In this document: positions 25,910 to 35,197 of the stretch, one piece after another
How positions within the stretch are numbered: position 1 is the first letter of the stretch
Layout: every line of letters begins with the position of its first letter
NCBI GenBank assembly: GCA_028293625.1
Contig: JAQGOL010000030.1
Span: forward strand, 124,001 to 188,000
DNA from: Chthoniobacteraceae bacterium
GTDB taxonomy: Bacteria > Verrucomicrobiota > Verrucomicrobiia > Chthoniobacterales > Chthoniobacteraceae
Direction of reading: 5' to 3'
DNA length: 64,000 bases
Program-made: the position numbers and the translations under genes
The notes under the pieces: model-generated
Databases searched by the model: none
What the model was told of the DNA's origin: nothing
Seen by the model: the letters and a program-made list of their open reading frames with translations, nothing else

Positions 25910-27631
25910 CTAGTGCAGGAGTAACGCGGCTGGATTGCAACGATCAATGAGCAGGAGTCCAGGGCCGGCCGGCTTGCTGGTTGTGCTGAAGAGCTCTTTT
26001 GACTTCGTGATCGTGACTTCGCCGCCCGCTCCAACCGAGGCGCCACCGGCACTTCCGAGGTATAGAGTCTGTTCATCGCTTGCAATGACCCCGTTATTGC
26101 CGGGCAGCACCGAAAGCGTGCCATCGGCAGTGACTGTCGGCGCAAGAAGTCGAATCAACCCTCCGCCGCCGCCTCCTGAACTCTGTTTGATGATCTTGTT
26201 CGTATTTACAAAATAGAGGATGCCGGCTCCCCCCGCCCCGCCTGCCGCGCTGATCAGACCAGTGGAATGGATCGCCATATTGGAAGCCAGAAGCACGCCG
26301 CCCCCGCCTCCGCCTCCCATCGATTGGCTGGTATATTGATTAAGAGGCGGAACCGACGAATCACTTACCAGCGCGGAAACCCCTGTTTCTCCGTTGGCGA
26401 AAATGCTTCCGCTATTGATAAGCACGTCCCGGCTGATCACTCGCAAGCTTCCCCCTCCACGCGCCACATCGCCACGAGCCCACGAAAAGGGGGAGGAGGA
26501 AGGTCCGCCGCTCCCTCCAAAGTAGGTGGGGAATGAAAATAAGGTTTTGATTTCAGCAAGCGTGCGTGCTTCTCCGTGGGAGTAAATCGCCAGGTCCGCG
26601 GGAACGGAATAGCCGATAGTCGATACGGAATAGGAAGCACTGGTCCGGGCGATGCCGCGCTCGGACTCTTTGGTTTGTATGGAATAACTCCCAGCCGCCT
26701 CAACCAGAAGGGTGCCTGCGTTGATGAATTTGCCGCGGCAACGGATGCTCATGCCACTGGGGACGCGAAGCGTTGCGCCAGTGGGAACGGTGAAGTCAGT
26801 AAACTGCGGGTTGCTGACATCGAGCATGGAATCATTGGGAGCGACAAATGCACCCGCCGAACCGTCTCCATAAACAAAATCGGTGCCATCCGTGCCGGGC
26901 GCTCCAGTTAGGCCGATCGGGCCAACCGGCCCGGGATTTCCTTGGACGCCGCTCTCGCCCTGGATTCCTGGCAATCCCATATCCCCTTTATCGCCCTTCA
27001 AACCGGCCGGCCCTGTATCGCCTTGGGGTCCGCGTTCCCCTTGCGGTCCCTGCACGCCCTGCAGCGGTTTTAAAGCGACATCAAGTTGCGGATAATGCCC
27101 CCCGGCGCTGTTTTCCTTGCTGTCAAAACCAATGGTCGCGGCACCCGCCGGAGCGCTGAGAACAAAACCATGATTGGTGGCGGGCGCTTCGAGCCAGCCT
27201 TTCACGATCTCAGTTACATCGAGATTGATAAAAGCGCCCTTCATCCCTTTTGGGAGCGGAACGGCAATCAACTCAGGCTCAAGCACGGAAGGCGCATTTG
27301 CTTCCGTCAGCGTTTCCTGCGTCCAGTCTCCCGCCGCCAGGGAAATATGAAAGGAGCTGTCGGTGGAGAGCACGGAAGGATAAAGCCGCAAAATCACCCT
27401 CGATATCTGAGCGCCGGAAATGCCCGGAGGGATTTGGCCAAGGTCGAATTTCAACCATGCGCGCAGCTTCGAACCCGTCTGGAGCGTTCCGGTGCGGCCC
27501 GCATTTTTGGCGGGTTTGAGAGCACTGGTCGTCGCATCGTCACTGGGAGGAAGAAGAACGGCGGGAGCGGATGCGGCACAGAAGAAGAGCGCTGTGGCAA
27601 CGGCCATGCGCAGTTTGCGGGGTGAAACCAT
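25910..27631 (-). CDS. Secreted collagen-like protein with N-terminal DNRLRE-type domain
   Basis: About 573 residues. A signal peptide (MAVATALFFCAASAPA) is followed by a DNRLRE-like carbohydrate-binding beta domain (about 30-190: LRAWLKFDLGQIPPG, VTEIVKGWL, GFVLSAP, AATIGFDSKE). About 19 Gly-X-Y triplets follow, mostly GPQG/GERG/GDTG/GPAG types, then a C-terminal region with Gly-rich runs (GGGGGGGVLL, SSGGGGGGLIRLLAP) and repeated beta-strand character. Such architecture suggests a trimeric surface fibre with binding domains at both ends. No LPXTG or PEP-CTERM anchor is visible. ATG 27637 two codons upstream is equally possible. Confidence 0.8.
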   Translation of the reverse strand: MVSPRKLRMAVATALFFCAASAPAVLLPPSDDATTSALKPAKNAGRTGTLQTGSKLRAWLKFDLGQIPPGISGAQISRVILRLYPSVLSTDSSFHISLAAGDWTQETLTEANAPSVLEPELIAVPLPKGMKGAFINLDVTEIVKGWLEAPATNHGFVLSAPAGAATIGFDSKENSAGGHYPQLDVALKPLQGVQGPQGERGPQGDTGPAGLKGDKGDMGLPGIQGESGVQGNPGPVGPIGLTGAPGTDGTDFVYGDGSAGAFVAPNDSMLDVSNPQFTDFTVPTGATLRVPSGMSIRCRGKFINAGTLLVEAAGSYSIQTKESERGIARTSASYSVSTIGYSVPADLAIYSHGEARTLAEIKTLFSFPTYFGGSGGPSSSPFSWARGDVARGGGSLRVISRDVLINSGSIFANGETGVSALVSDSSVPPLNQYTSQSMGGGGGGGVLLASNMAIHSTGLISAAGGAGGAGILYFVNTNKIIKQSSGGGGGGLIRLLAPTVTADGTLSVLPGNNGVIASDEQTLYLGSAGGASVGAGGEVTITKSKELFSTTSKPAGPGLLLIDRCNPAALLLH

Positions 27632-27853
27632 GATCAAATGCTTGGGGGAGAGCTGGCGACGCTATCGACAGTCCATCCTGAGGCAATCCAAATTGTATGA
27701 TAAACAGCGAACAGGAGCGCTGTTTTCTGAAAGCAGCCATTCAGCGCTTTTCTGAGAAAGACATTTTAAATCCCGCACGCGACGATCGATGGAAGAGGGA
27801 AAGGATCGGCTGTAATGAGTCCCGTTGAATGCATTTTTTCCCGGTCGGGAAAC

Positions 27854-27860
27854 AGGAGGT
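27854..27860 (+). promoter_or_regulatory. Near-perfect Shine-Dalgarno AGGAGGT
   Basis: AGGAGGT lies 4 nt before ATG 27865 and fixes the start of the DUF5335 gene. Most other starts in this window have weak or no Shine-Dalgarno sequence, so this one stands out. Confidence 0.85.
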
Positions 27861-27864
27861 AATT

Positions 27865-28224
27865 ATGAGCACACAAGAGATTCCCAAGGCAGAATGGAGC
27901 TCGTTTTTTGAAGACTTCACCAGACGGCACCAGGGCTGGATGGTCACGGTTGAAGAAATTGGCGCTGAATTCGGGGCGCAGGAGGAAGTAAACGAAATCC
28001 CGCTGGTCGGCATCGCGGCGGATGTGAAAGATCACGAGAGCCGGCTGACATTGATGCTGGGAGGGCGTCCCGAGTTGAACGTCAACCGCATCATTGAGAA
28101 TCCAACGCGTGTCTGGTCCCGGCAGGGTGAAGACGAGGAATACGATGCGATTGAGATTGAAGCAGGAGCAAAGCTGATCCTGCGCTTCAACTCAGTTCCC
28201 CGACATTCGAGCCAACCCGCGTGA
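27865..28224 (+). CDS. DUF5335-family protein
   Basis: A 119-residue cytoplasmic protein: IPKAEWSSFFEDFTRRHQGWMVTVEEIG is the conserved DUF5335 N-terminus, followed by a beta-rich half (PLVGIAADVKDHESRLTLMLG) and an acidic C-terminal segment. The molecular function is unknown; the family is often seen near stress or general-response genes. The start is set by a strong Shine-Dalgarno sequence. It is divergent from the collagen-like gene, with about 230 nt between them. Confidence 0.75.
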   Translation: MSTQEIPKAEWSSFFEDFTRRHQGWMVTVEEIGAEFGAQEEVNEIPLVGIAADVKDHESRLTLMLGGRPELNVNRIIENPTRVWSRQGEDEEYDAIEIEAGAKLILRFNSVPRHSSQPA

Positions 28225-28328
28225 GGCGGCGCGAGGAGAATTTTTTAACCGCGTCATAACCGCATGCGGCTTTTGCGGGAGTTGAACGCTTGCGAATCGC
28301 GGCGCGCTCCCCCACCGTTTGCGGCCTG

Positions 28329-29351
28329 ATGCACGAGCTTATCTCCCATCTCACCGCGCAAGAAGAACTCTCCACCGTTCACGTTGAACAGGCGGTGACC
28401 CATTTGCTTTCCGATGAAATCACCGATGAATCCAAGGCGGCGTTTCTCCTAGCCTTGCGGGCAAAAGGCGAGACGGCCGCCGAGATCGCCGCGTTTGTGC
28501 AGGCGCTCCTGCGCCGGGCGATCGATCCCGGACTCGACGCGGCGCAACTCCCCGGTCCGATGATCGATGTGTGCGGCACCGGCGGAGACAAGATGGAGCT
28601 CTTTAACATCTCGACCGCGAGCATGTTCGTGCTCGCTGCGGGAGGGGCGATCGTGGTCAAGCACGGCAACCGGGCCATTACCTCGCAATGCGGCGGCGCG
28701 GATGTGCTCGAAGCGCTCGGGGTCCGGATCGATCTTGCGCCGGCGGATTTAAAGCGCTGCGTGGAAAGCCTCGGGTTGGGATTTGTTTTTGCGCCAAGTT
28801 ATCATCCCGCTTTCAAGACAATCGCCCCGGTGCGCCGGCAGCTCGCGGCCCAGGGAATCCCGACGATTTTTAATATGCTGGGACCGTTGCTCAACCCGGC
28901 CCGGCCCGCGTTCCAGATGGTCGGCGTATTTTCGAGCGCGCTGCTTGGAAAATATGCGCACAGCCTGAGTGCGCTTGGCCGGAAACGGGCGTGGGCATTG
29001 AACGGCGATGGCACTGACGAGCTGACGATCACGGGTCCGAGCGATGTCCATGAGGTAACCGAGGGCGCGCTCCGCGAATTTGTGGTTTCACCCGCGGAGC
29101 TGGGGATTAACCCATGTGAACTGGCCGAGCTTCGCGGCGGTGATAAAACAACGAATGCCGCGATTCTTGTCGGGATCCTCGATGGAACTGAGCGCGGAGC
29201 CAAATCGGACATTGTCGCGTTGAATGCCGCCGCCGGGTTTGTGATCACCGGTTTGGTGCCGGACCTCGGCTCGGGTCTGGCAATGGCGCGCGAGCGGATT
29301 GCCAATGGCAGCGCGTTGGCCAGGTTGCGTGCATTGCAGCAGTTCGCCTGA
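28329..29351 (+). CDS. trpD: Anthranilate phosphoribosyltransferase TrpD
   Basis: Second step of tryptophan synthesis: anthranilate plus PRPP to phosphoribosyl-anthranilate. The 340-residue product has the helical N-domain, the PRPP loop VCGTGGDKMELFNIST (81-96), KHGNRAITSQCGGADVLEALG region and NMLGPLLNP. ATG 28329 is preferred to an upstream in-frame start at 28290 because homology starts at HELISHL. No other trp gene is nearby; dapF follows after 77 nt. Confidence 0.96.
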   Translation: MHELISHLTAQEELSTVHVEQAVTHLLSDEITDESKAAFLLALRAKGETAAEIAAFVQALLRRAIDPGLDAAQLPGPMIDVCGTGGDKMELFNISTASMFVLAAGGAIVVKHGNRAITSQCGGADVLEALGVRIDLAPADLKRCVESLGLGFVFAPSYHPAFKTIAPVRRQLAAQGIPTIFNMLGPLLNPARPAFQMVGVFSSALLGKYAHSLSALGRKRAWALNGDGTDELTITGPSDVHEVTEGALREFVVSPAELGINPCELAELRGGDKTTNAAILVGILDGTERGAKSDIVALNAAAGFVITGLVPDLGSGLAMARERIANGSALARLRALQQFA

Positions 29352-29428
29352 AGCAAGGCAGGCGCCGATTTTTCCGAAGCGTGCGCCGATGGACGCCTCG
29401 GAATCGTTGTGCTTAGATCAGCGTCCCT

Positions 29429-30238
29429 ATGTTGCATTTTACGAAGATGAACGGCGCCGGAAACGATTTTGTGATGGTCGATAATCGACACGGCGCGCTG
29501 CTGCTCGACAAGGCGTCCATCGCGCGGATTTGCGACCGGCACCGGGGAGTGGGCGGCGACGGATTGATTGCCGTTGAACCCGCCCAGAACGGCGCCGATT
29601 TCCGGATGCGTTACTACAACGCGGATGGCGGCGAGGCGGAGATGTGCGGAAATGGGGCGCGTTGTTTTGGCCGATTCGCGGCTCGTCTTAGCGGACGGAC
29701 CGATCTGGTGAGTTTTGAGACGATGGCCGGTGTGATCACGGCGCGGCTTTTCGGCGACAATGTGCAGATCGAGATGAGCGTCCCGCATTCCTTTCAGCTG
29801 AATGAAACGCTCGATCTCGCCGGAGACACGCACACGGTTCATGCGGTCAATACAGGCGTGCCGCATGCGATTGTTTTTGTTGAAGAGCTCGAAGCTGTCG
29901 ATATTCGCAAGGCCGGCTCGGCGCTTCGGTATCATCCGCACTTTGCGCCCAAGGGAACCAATGCCAATTTCGCCGCCCAGGTCGGCCCGCAAGCGCTTGC
30001 AATCCGCACTTACGAGCGGGGCGTTGAGGATGAAACGCTTGCCTGCGGCACCGGCATGGTTGCCTGCGCGCTTATCTTTCATTCGCTCACCGGAGCCGCT
30101 TCCCCGATCGCGGTGCAGGTCAGGGGCGGCGACACATTGCAAATCTCTTTTGAGCACGACGGCGCCAATTATTCGAATGTGAAACTAACCGGACCCGCCG
30201 ATTTTGTGTTCGAAGGCGAGACGGCGCTGATTAGCTGA
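29429..30238 (+). CDS. dapF: Diaminopimelate epimerase DapF
   Basis: Interconverts LL- and meso-diaminopimelate for lysine and peptidoglycan. The 269-residue product begins HFTKMNGAGNDFV and has both catalytic cysteines: Cys73 in EMCGNGARC and Cys206 in ETLACGTGM, with GTNANF between them. It lies 17 nt ahead of the EamA transporter gene and may be cotranscribed. Confidence 0.96.
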   Translation: MLHFTKMNGAGNDFVMVDNRHGALLLDKASIARICDRHRGVGGDGLIAVEPAQNGADFRMRYYNADGGEAEMCGNGARCFGRFAARLSGRTDLVSFETMAGVITARLFGDNVQIEMSVPHSFQLNETLDLAGDTHTVHAVNTGVPHAIVFVEELEAVDIRKAGSALRYHPHFAPKGTNANFAAQVGPQALAIRTYERGVEDETLACGTGMVACALIFHSLTGAASPIAVQVRGGDTLQISFEHDGANYSNVKLTGPADFVFEGETALIS

Positions 30239-30255
30239 TTTGGTCCCACCCTTGG

Positions 30256-31158
30256 ATGAGCGAGCCGATTCTCTCCATCCGCAAGCCGCTCGATAATCTC
30301 GCGGCGACGGTCATGGTGGGGCTCTGTCTCTGCTGGGGGCTCCAGCAGGTGGCCATCAAGGCGGCGGCCTCGAGCATGGAACCGGTGTTGCAGGTCGGAT
30401 TGCGCTCGTTATTTGCCGCTTTGCTCGTGGCCGGATTGATGATCGCGCGGAGGGAGAACCTCTCGCTCCGGGATGGAACCTTTCGCCCCGGATTACTCGT
30501 TGGGATCCTGTTCGGCGGCGAATTTCTGGCCGTGTCCCTGGGGCTGAATTTTACCACCGCCGGGCACATGGCGGTTTTCCTCTACACCGCGCCCATTTTT
30601 ACCGCGCTCGGGCTCCATTGGCTGGTCCGGGAGGAACAGATGAGACGCCGCCAATGGACGGGGTTGGGCATGGCGTTCGCCGGGATTGCCCTGGCGTTTT
30701 CAGGAAGTCTGTTTACTCCCGGCGGCACGCGGCTCCTTGTCGGCGATATGCTCGGCGTCCTCGGCGGCATTCTGTGGGCAGCCACCACGCTGACGATCCG
30801 CGTGAGCCGGCTTTCAGAAACTTCGGCGGCCAAGACACTCCTTTATCAGCTTTCAGGAGCGGCGATTCTTCTCCTGCCGATTGCGTGGTGCAACAATGAC
30901 AGCGGCACGGTGGTTCCTTCGCCGATACTATGGGCGAGCCTCGTTTTTCAAACCGTCGTGGTCGCTTTCACGAGTTTCCTTTTGTGGTTCTGGCTCCTGC
31001 GGAAGTACCTCGCATCGCGGCTCTCGATTTTTTCGTTTCTAACTCCCCTCTTCGGAGTGCTCTTCGGTGTGCTGTTCCTCAAGGAGCCACTCGATCCACG
31101 CTTCGTACTGGGTGCCATGCTCGTTCTGGCCGGCATTACGATCGTAAACCGGAAATAA
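30256..31158 (+). CDS. EamA/DMT-superfamily transporter, ten predicted membrane helices
   Basis: A 300-residue integral membrane protein with two EamA repeats, about residues 18-145 and 160-298. Typical features are GLCLCWGLQQVAIK at the first helix, the GGEFLAVSLGLNFT helix and the terminal FLKEPLDPRFVLGAMLVLAGI. Substrate is unknown; amino-acid or metabolite efflux is the usual role, and the position after dapF hints at amino acids but does not show it. Confidence 0.88.
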   Translation: MSEPILSIRKPLDNLAATVMVGLCLCWGLQQVAIKAAASSMEPVLQVGLRSLFAALLVAGLMIARRENLSLRDGTFRPGLLVGILFGGEFLAVSLGLNFTTAGHMAVFLYTAPIFTALGLHWLVREEQMRRRQWTGLGMAFAGIALAFSGSLFTPGGTRLLVGDMLGVLGGILWAATTLTIRVSRLSETSAAKTLLYQLSGAAILLLPIAWCNNDSGTVVPSPILWASLVFQTVVVAFTSFLLWFWLLRKYLASRLSIFSFLTPLFGVLFGVLFLKEPLDPRFVLGAMLVLAGITIVNRK

Positions 31159-31261
31159 GCCTCTGTTGGTCAATGCCGCGGCTGTTTTGCGGAGTTTCGT
31201 TTCAGGACATTGAAATCGCTCGGCAGGAAGCTCTTCGAGGATATGTTTTTAACATGCCGCA

Positions 31262-32932
31262 ATCGCCGACCGCGGTTTGATTGAACCGGTTGGGGGTGCT
31301 GTCACCCTCGGCGGGCGCCTCTCGATCACGGCCAATGCTTTCGCAGGCGGCCATTTTCCGCGCCTGCGGGAACAAGGCTCATTGTTGCCGGCCCCATCAT
31401 CGCGCCGCATCTGATTACTGTCACGACACGGCTGGGCAACATCACCTTTTCGGGCGGCGGCATATACGATACCCTCCAGGTTCAGGCAGGTGCGGTGAAC
31501 ATCGGAGCCAGCAACGGGATTTCCACGTCTGCGATCCTCGATCTGGCTTCCATTGAGTCCGCCAGCTTTGATCTCAACGGATTTAACCAAACCATGGCCG
31601 GGCTTGCGCGCACGTCGAGCGTAGACGGCCGCGACGCCACGATGACTAACTCAGGCGCCGCGGCAACCCTTACACTTAATGTTACAACCTACGTCGGATA
31701 CGGCGGAACCGTGTCGTCGGCCAACACCACGGGTAACGCAATCATCAGTGGCTCCACCTCGCTTGTAAAAGAAGGGAATGGCACCCAAGCGCTCAGCGGC
31801 GGCGGCGCAAACCTTTATACAGGTCCTACGGTCATCAACGGCGGCTCTCTCAAGCTCCAAAAAGCCGCAAATACCGACGCTATTCCCGCCGGAAACAGCG
31901 TTACCATCATAACGGGACGCTGCAATTGGGCCAGAGCGGCATGATTAACGATGGAGTGACTGCGGTTACGATCAATGGCGGCACCTTTGATCTTGTTTCA
32001 TTCGCCGAAGAGGTCACTCCGGCCGTGAATCTCACCAATGCCGCCATCATCGGATGGAGCGCTGGTTTTCTGCTGAGCCGCGGCGGTTTTGAGGCTGCCG
32101 GCACCAACACCATCAGCAAGGGAATCAGTGTCCGCGCGGAAGGTCCAAACAGTGGACGGTTTGCCATTACCAACGAAGTGACCACTGTTAGCGGCAGGAT
32201 CCAGACCGATAACGGCTCTGTGCAAGGCATCAGCAAAACAGGTGCTGGCACGCTCATTCTCGCAGGCGCAAATTCGTATACTGGTCCGACCGTCTTAAAA
32301 TCAGGCACGACAATCGTGAGCGGTTCGATCGCGAGCGGCAGCGTCGTCAGAGTCGGGGACTCCGCGAATCCCGGAGCCACCGCGATCCTTGGGGCTCCGG
32401 TTTTATTGGCGAAGTCAACGCGGCGGGCAGCGGCGCCACCGTTTCCCCGGGCAATTCGGTGAACGTTGCCGGGATTCTCCACACCGGCGCATTTTCACTG
32501 AGCGAGGGCGCACACCTCGTCATTGGAGTCGGCGGCGAGAGCGCGGGCGGTGAATGGATATTCGGTTATGACCAAATCACAGCCAGCGGCGCCATCACGC
32601 TCACCGGTGGCGATTTAAAACTCACCTTGCTAGGCTTTCCTGAGTTTTCCGCGACCGCCACTTTCTTCCTGATCGCCAATAACAGCCATGGCGCGCCAAC
32701 CGGCACCTTTGCGACTCTCAACGGCAGCGCATTTGATCCTTCCAATATCATTCTCAACGGCCGCTCATTCCAACTCACTTACACCGCGAACTTTACCGGC
32801 AGCGACTCGGATGGCGTCGCCAACGATGTAGCTCTTGTCGCGGTTCCCGAGCCCGGCGTCTGGGGCTCGATCTTCACCGGGTTTGGCCTCCTGGCCATCC
32901 GCCGCCCTCGCACCGGCCGCCGTTGGTCGTGA
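31262..32932 (+). pseudogene. Frameshifted autotransporter-repeat protein with PEP-CTERM tail
   Basis: Relic or miscalled sequence of a surface protein. One protein can be followed through three frames: from 31262 (LGGRLSITANAFAGG), then from about 31345 (APAGTRLIVAGPI), from about 31910 (NGTLQLGQSGMINDG), and from about 32390 (GFIGEVNAAGSGATVSPG) to 32932. Each change is explained by one missing base. The body has autotransporter-associated beta-strand repeats (KTGAGTLILAGANSYTG; EGNGTQALSGGGANLYTG), and the end is PEP-CTERM: VPEPGVWG, a hydrophobic helix and RRPRTGRR. No signal peptide or convincing start was found, so the 5' end may be missing as well. Confidence 0.8.
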
Positions 32933-32951
32933 GAACCGATTCATAAACGAA

Positions 32952-32985
32952 AAAAGGCCCGAGCACCTAGATGCTCGGGCCTTTT
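32952..32985. terminator. Bidirectional terminator between pseudogene and ssb
   Basis: A perfect 14-bp inverted repeat, AAAAGGCCCGAGCA (32952-32965) and its complement (32972-32985), with 6-nt loop CCTAGA. It has T-tracts on both strands, so it can serve the plus-strand pseudogene and the minus-strand ssb operon. Confidence 0.88.
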
Positions 32986-33011
32986 AGTTTACATTTCGGC
33001 AAAGGTGACGG

Positions 33012-33500
33012 TCAGAACGGAATGTCGTCCTCGGCCGCGTCCAGATCGGGATCGACCGGAGGGCGCGCCGGCGGCGAGGCGGGACGGGATGGAGGGCGAG
33101 CGGCGGGACGGGCACTGCTGTATTCCCCACCTTCTCCGGAACCCCCAGCACCCCCAGAACCTCCTTCGCGGCCGCCCAAAAATTCGAGGCTTTCGCCAAC
33201 GACCTTGAGCTTGCTGCGCTTCTGGCCGGACGCTTTATCGTCCCAGCTATCAAGCTTGAGACGGCCTTCAATGAAGACGGGGCGCCCCTTTTTCAAATAC
33301 TCAGCGGCGACTTCGGCTTTGCGGCCGAACATTTCGACGTCGATGAAGGTGACTTCTTCCTGCTTTTCACCGGCTTCATTGGACCAGACGCGATTGACCG
33401 CCAGGGCCAGCTGCGTGATGGCCATACCCTTGGGCGTGTATTTGATTTCGGGGTCTCGGGTGAGATTCCCCATCAACATCACTTTATTGAGATTAGGCAT
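33012..33500 (-). CDS. ssb: Single-stranded DNA-binding protein SSB
   Basis: A 162-residue SSB: OB fold over about residues 1-105 (LNKVMLMGNLTRDPEIKYT, GRPVFIEGRLKLDSW), then a Gly-rich and Pro/Arg-rich flexible linker and the acidic tip DDIPF that recruits partner proteins. It is last in the minus-strand array prs-rplY-pth-rpsF-ssb; the rpsF-ssb pairing is common in bacteria, though rpsR is not adjacent here. Confidence 0.96.
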   Translation of the reverse strand: MPNLNKVMLMGNLTRDPEIKYTPKGMAITQLALAVNRVWSNEAGEKQEEVTFIDVEMFGRKAEVAAEYLKKGRPVFIEGRLKLDSWDDKASGQKRSKLKVVGESLEFLGGREGGSGGAGGSGEGGEYSSARPAARPPSRPASPPARPPVDPDLDAAEDDIPF

Positions 33501-33535
33501 AAGCGCGCGTGGATCCGGTAGGAAGAAGCGAGGCC

Positions 33536-33856
33536 TTACTTGGCTGCGACGGCAGTCTGAACCTTCCTGGGGCGAAGCTTCTGAAAGTGCTGACGATAGA
33601 CGTCCTGATCAAGCTTGAGCTTGCCTTTGAGGCGGGCGATCAGAGCCGGTTCGGCGCTGAAGATGAAGTTGACGAAATAGCCGCTCTCCAAGGGACCCGC
33701 CACGTAGCTGAACGCACGACGGTCGAGCCGTTGCACGGTCTCCACTTGCGCACCTTCCTTGGTGAAGTCTTTTTCGAGGCGATCGATGATTTCTTTCGCG
33801 CCTTCTTCGTTGCCTTTGACGTTGAGGACGAGAAGTCCTTCGTATCGATTTTTCAT
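33536..33856 (-). CDS. rpsF: 30S ribosomal protein S6
   Basis: A 106-residue S6: YEGLLVLNVKGNEEGAKEIIDRLEK at the N-terminus and the RAFSYVAGPLESGYFVNFIF core are typical. It binds 16S rRNA in the platform, usually with S18. No rpsR follows; ssb comes next, 35 nt downstream. Confidence 0.95.
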   Translation of the reverse strand: MKNRYEGLLVLNVKGNEEGAKEIIDRLEKDFTKEGAQVETVQRLDRRAFSYVAGPLESGYFVNFIFSAEPALIARLKGKLKLDQDVYRQHFQKLRPRKVQTAVAAK

Positions 33857-33878
33857 GATTTGAGTTGGGTTGGGTTGA

Positions 33879-34430
33879 TTAGTTGTAAGCGTTCATCGCT
33901 GCGTCAAAGCTGTGGGCCTGCGCAAATTCAATCGCCGCCACCGCGCGATCAATACTTTCCTTCACTGCCTCTTTTTCCTCCGGTGCAAACCGTCCAAGCA
34001 CATGCCCGACGGCTTCCCCGGCATTGGCGGCACCGATGCCAACGCGCAGCCTCGGCACTTCCTGGGTGCCAAGATGCGCGATCACCGACTTGAGTCCGTT
34101 ATGGCCGCCGGCAGATCCGCCCGGACGGAGTCGAAGCCGGCCAATTGGAAGCGCCATGTCATCGAGTACGACAAGCACCTGGTCCGGAGTGATCTTATAG
34201 AAATCGCTCATGGCCCGGACGGCTTCGCCGCTAAGGTTCATGTAGGCGAGCGGTTTGCAGAGATAGACGCCGCCGACCTGGACCACATCGGCGCGCCATC
34301 CTTTTTGCTTGCGAAATTGACCGCCTGCGAGCAGCGCCAGTTGGTCAACAATCATAAAGCCCACGTTATGCCTGGTATCGCGATACTCGGCGCCGGGATT
34401 GCCCAAGCCGACGATGAGACGAAAATGCAC
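33879..34430 (-). CDS. pth: Peptidyl-tRNA hydrolase Pth
   Basis: Releases peptides from dropped-off peptidyl-tRNA. The 183-residue product has FRLIVGLGNPG, catalytic His21 in DTRHNVGF, LVVLDDMALPIGRLRLR and the GGSAGGHNGLKS loop. The start is taken as GTG 34430 because homology begins there; an in-frame ATG at 34499 would add 23 unrelated residues. It lies between rplY and rpsF. Confidence 0.94.
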   Translation of the reverse strand: MHFRLIVGLGNPGAEYRDTRHNVGFMIVDQLALLAGGQFRKQKGWRADVVQVGGVYLCKPLAYMNLSGEAVRAMSDFYKITPDQVLVVLDDMALPIGRLRLRPGGSAGGHNGLKSVIAHLGTQEVPRLRVGIGAANAGEAVGHVLGRFAPEEKEAVKESIDRAVAAIEFAQAHSFDAAMNAYN

Positions 34431-34544
34431 GCGGAGTAATTCTGACTTCGGGATTGGGAAATAAGCAAAGCAGCGTGAGGCAACGCTTTGAACAGGCAAT
34501 CCTTCATCCGATCATCATCATCATCTCCTCAAACGCGGCAATGC

Positions 34545-35195
34545 CTACTTCTTGTCGCCTTCGGGTTTCTTTTCCTTGAGAACCTCAGGAGCGGCAGCGC
34601 TTCCGGCAGCAGGTTCAACTTCCACTTTCGGCGCAGCGATATGGATGACAGTCAGTTCGCCATTGCCGCGCGCGGTCACGCCGGCAGGAAGAACGATGTC
34701 TTTAATATGGATGGCGTCGCCAACCTGAAGTGCGGAAACATCAACCGAAATGAATTCCGGGAGATCCTGCGGCAGACATTCCACCTCAAGAGAATGGAGG
34801 TTCAGTTCCAGAATTCCGCCGTGGCTCTTGACGCCGATCGGTTCACCGACGGGTTCAATGGTCACTTCCGAGTGAAGCTTCTTGCCGGCATCAACGGAGA
34901 GAAAATCGACGTGCAGCACATTGCGGGTCACTGCGTGATGTTGCACTTCCTGAATCAGCGCGAGCCGGTTGCTGGTATTGCCGCCATCGACGATCTCCAG
35001 GTCGACAAGAAGATGCTCGCCCACCGCGTGGCTCAGCAGCTTGTTGATATCGCGGGCGCCAATTTGAAGATTGGCAGGCGTTCCGGTGGTGCCGTAAATC
35101 ACTGCCGGGACCAGACCCTGGCTCTTGATCTTTTTAACTGCGTTACGTCCCAATTGCGTGCGCGTTTGCGCAGTGAGTTTGATTTGCTTGGCCAT
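34545..35195 (-). CDS. rplY: 50S ribosomal protein L25, general stress (CTC) type
   Basis: A 216-residue two-domain L25: an N-terminal 5S rRNA-binding domain (about 1-95; TRTQLGRNAVKKIKSQGLVPAVIYG) and a C-terminal TL5/CTC beta domain (about 100-195), then an Ala/Pro/Lys-rich tail ending EKKPEGDKK. It starts 2 nt after the prs stop and so is almost certainly cotranslated with it. Confidence 0.94.
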   Translation of the reverse strand: MAKQIKLTAQTRTQLGRNAVKKIKSQGLVPAVIYGTTGTPANLQIGARDINKLLSHAVGEHLLVDLEIVDGGNTSNRLALIQEVQHHAVTRNVLHVDFLSVDAGKKLHSEVTIEPVGEPIGVKSHGGILELNLHSLEVECLPQDLPEFISVDVSALQVGDAIHIKDIVLPAGVTARGNGELTVIHIAAPKVEVEPAAGSAAAPEVLKEKKPEGDKK

Positions 35196-35197
35196 AT

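Noticed and set aside
28802-30157. Minus-strand ORF of 451 codons opposite trpD and dapF
   Set aside because: Two convincing plus-strand genes with catalytic motifs cover it; its sequence has Pro/Arg/His-rich composition typical of antisense frames.
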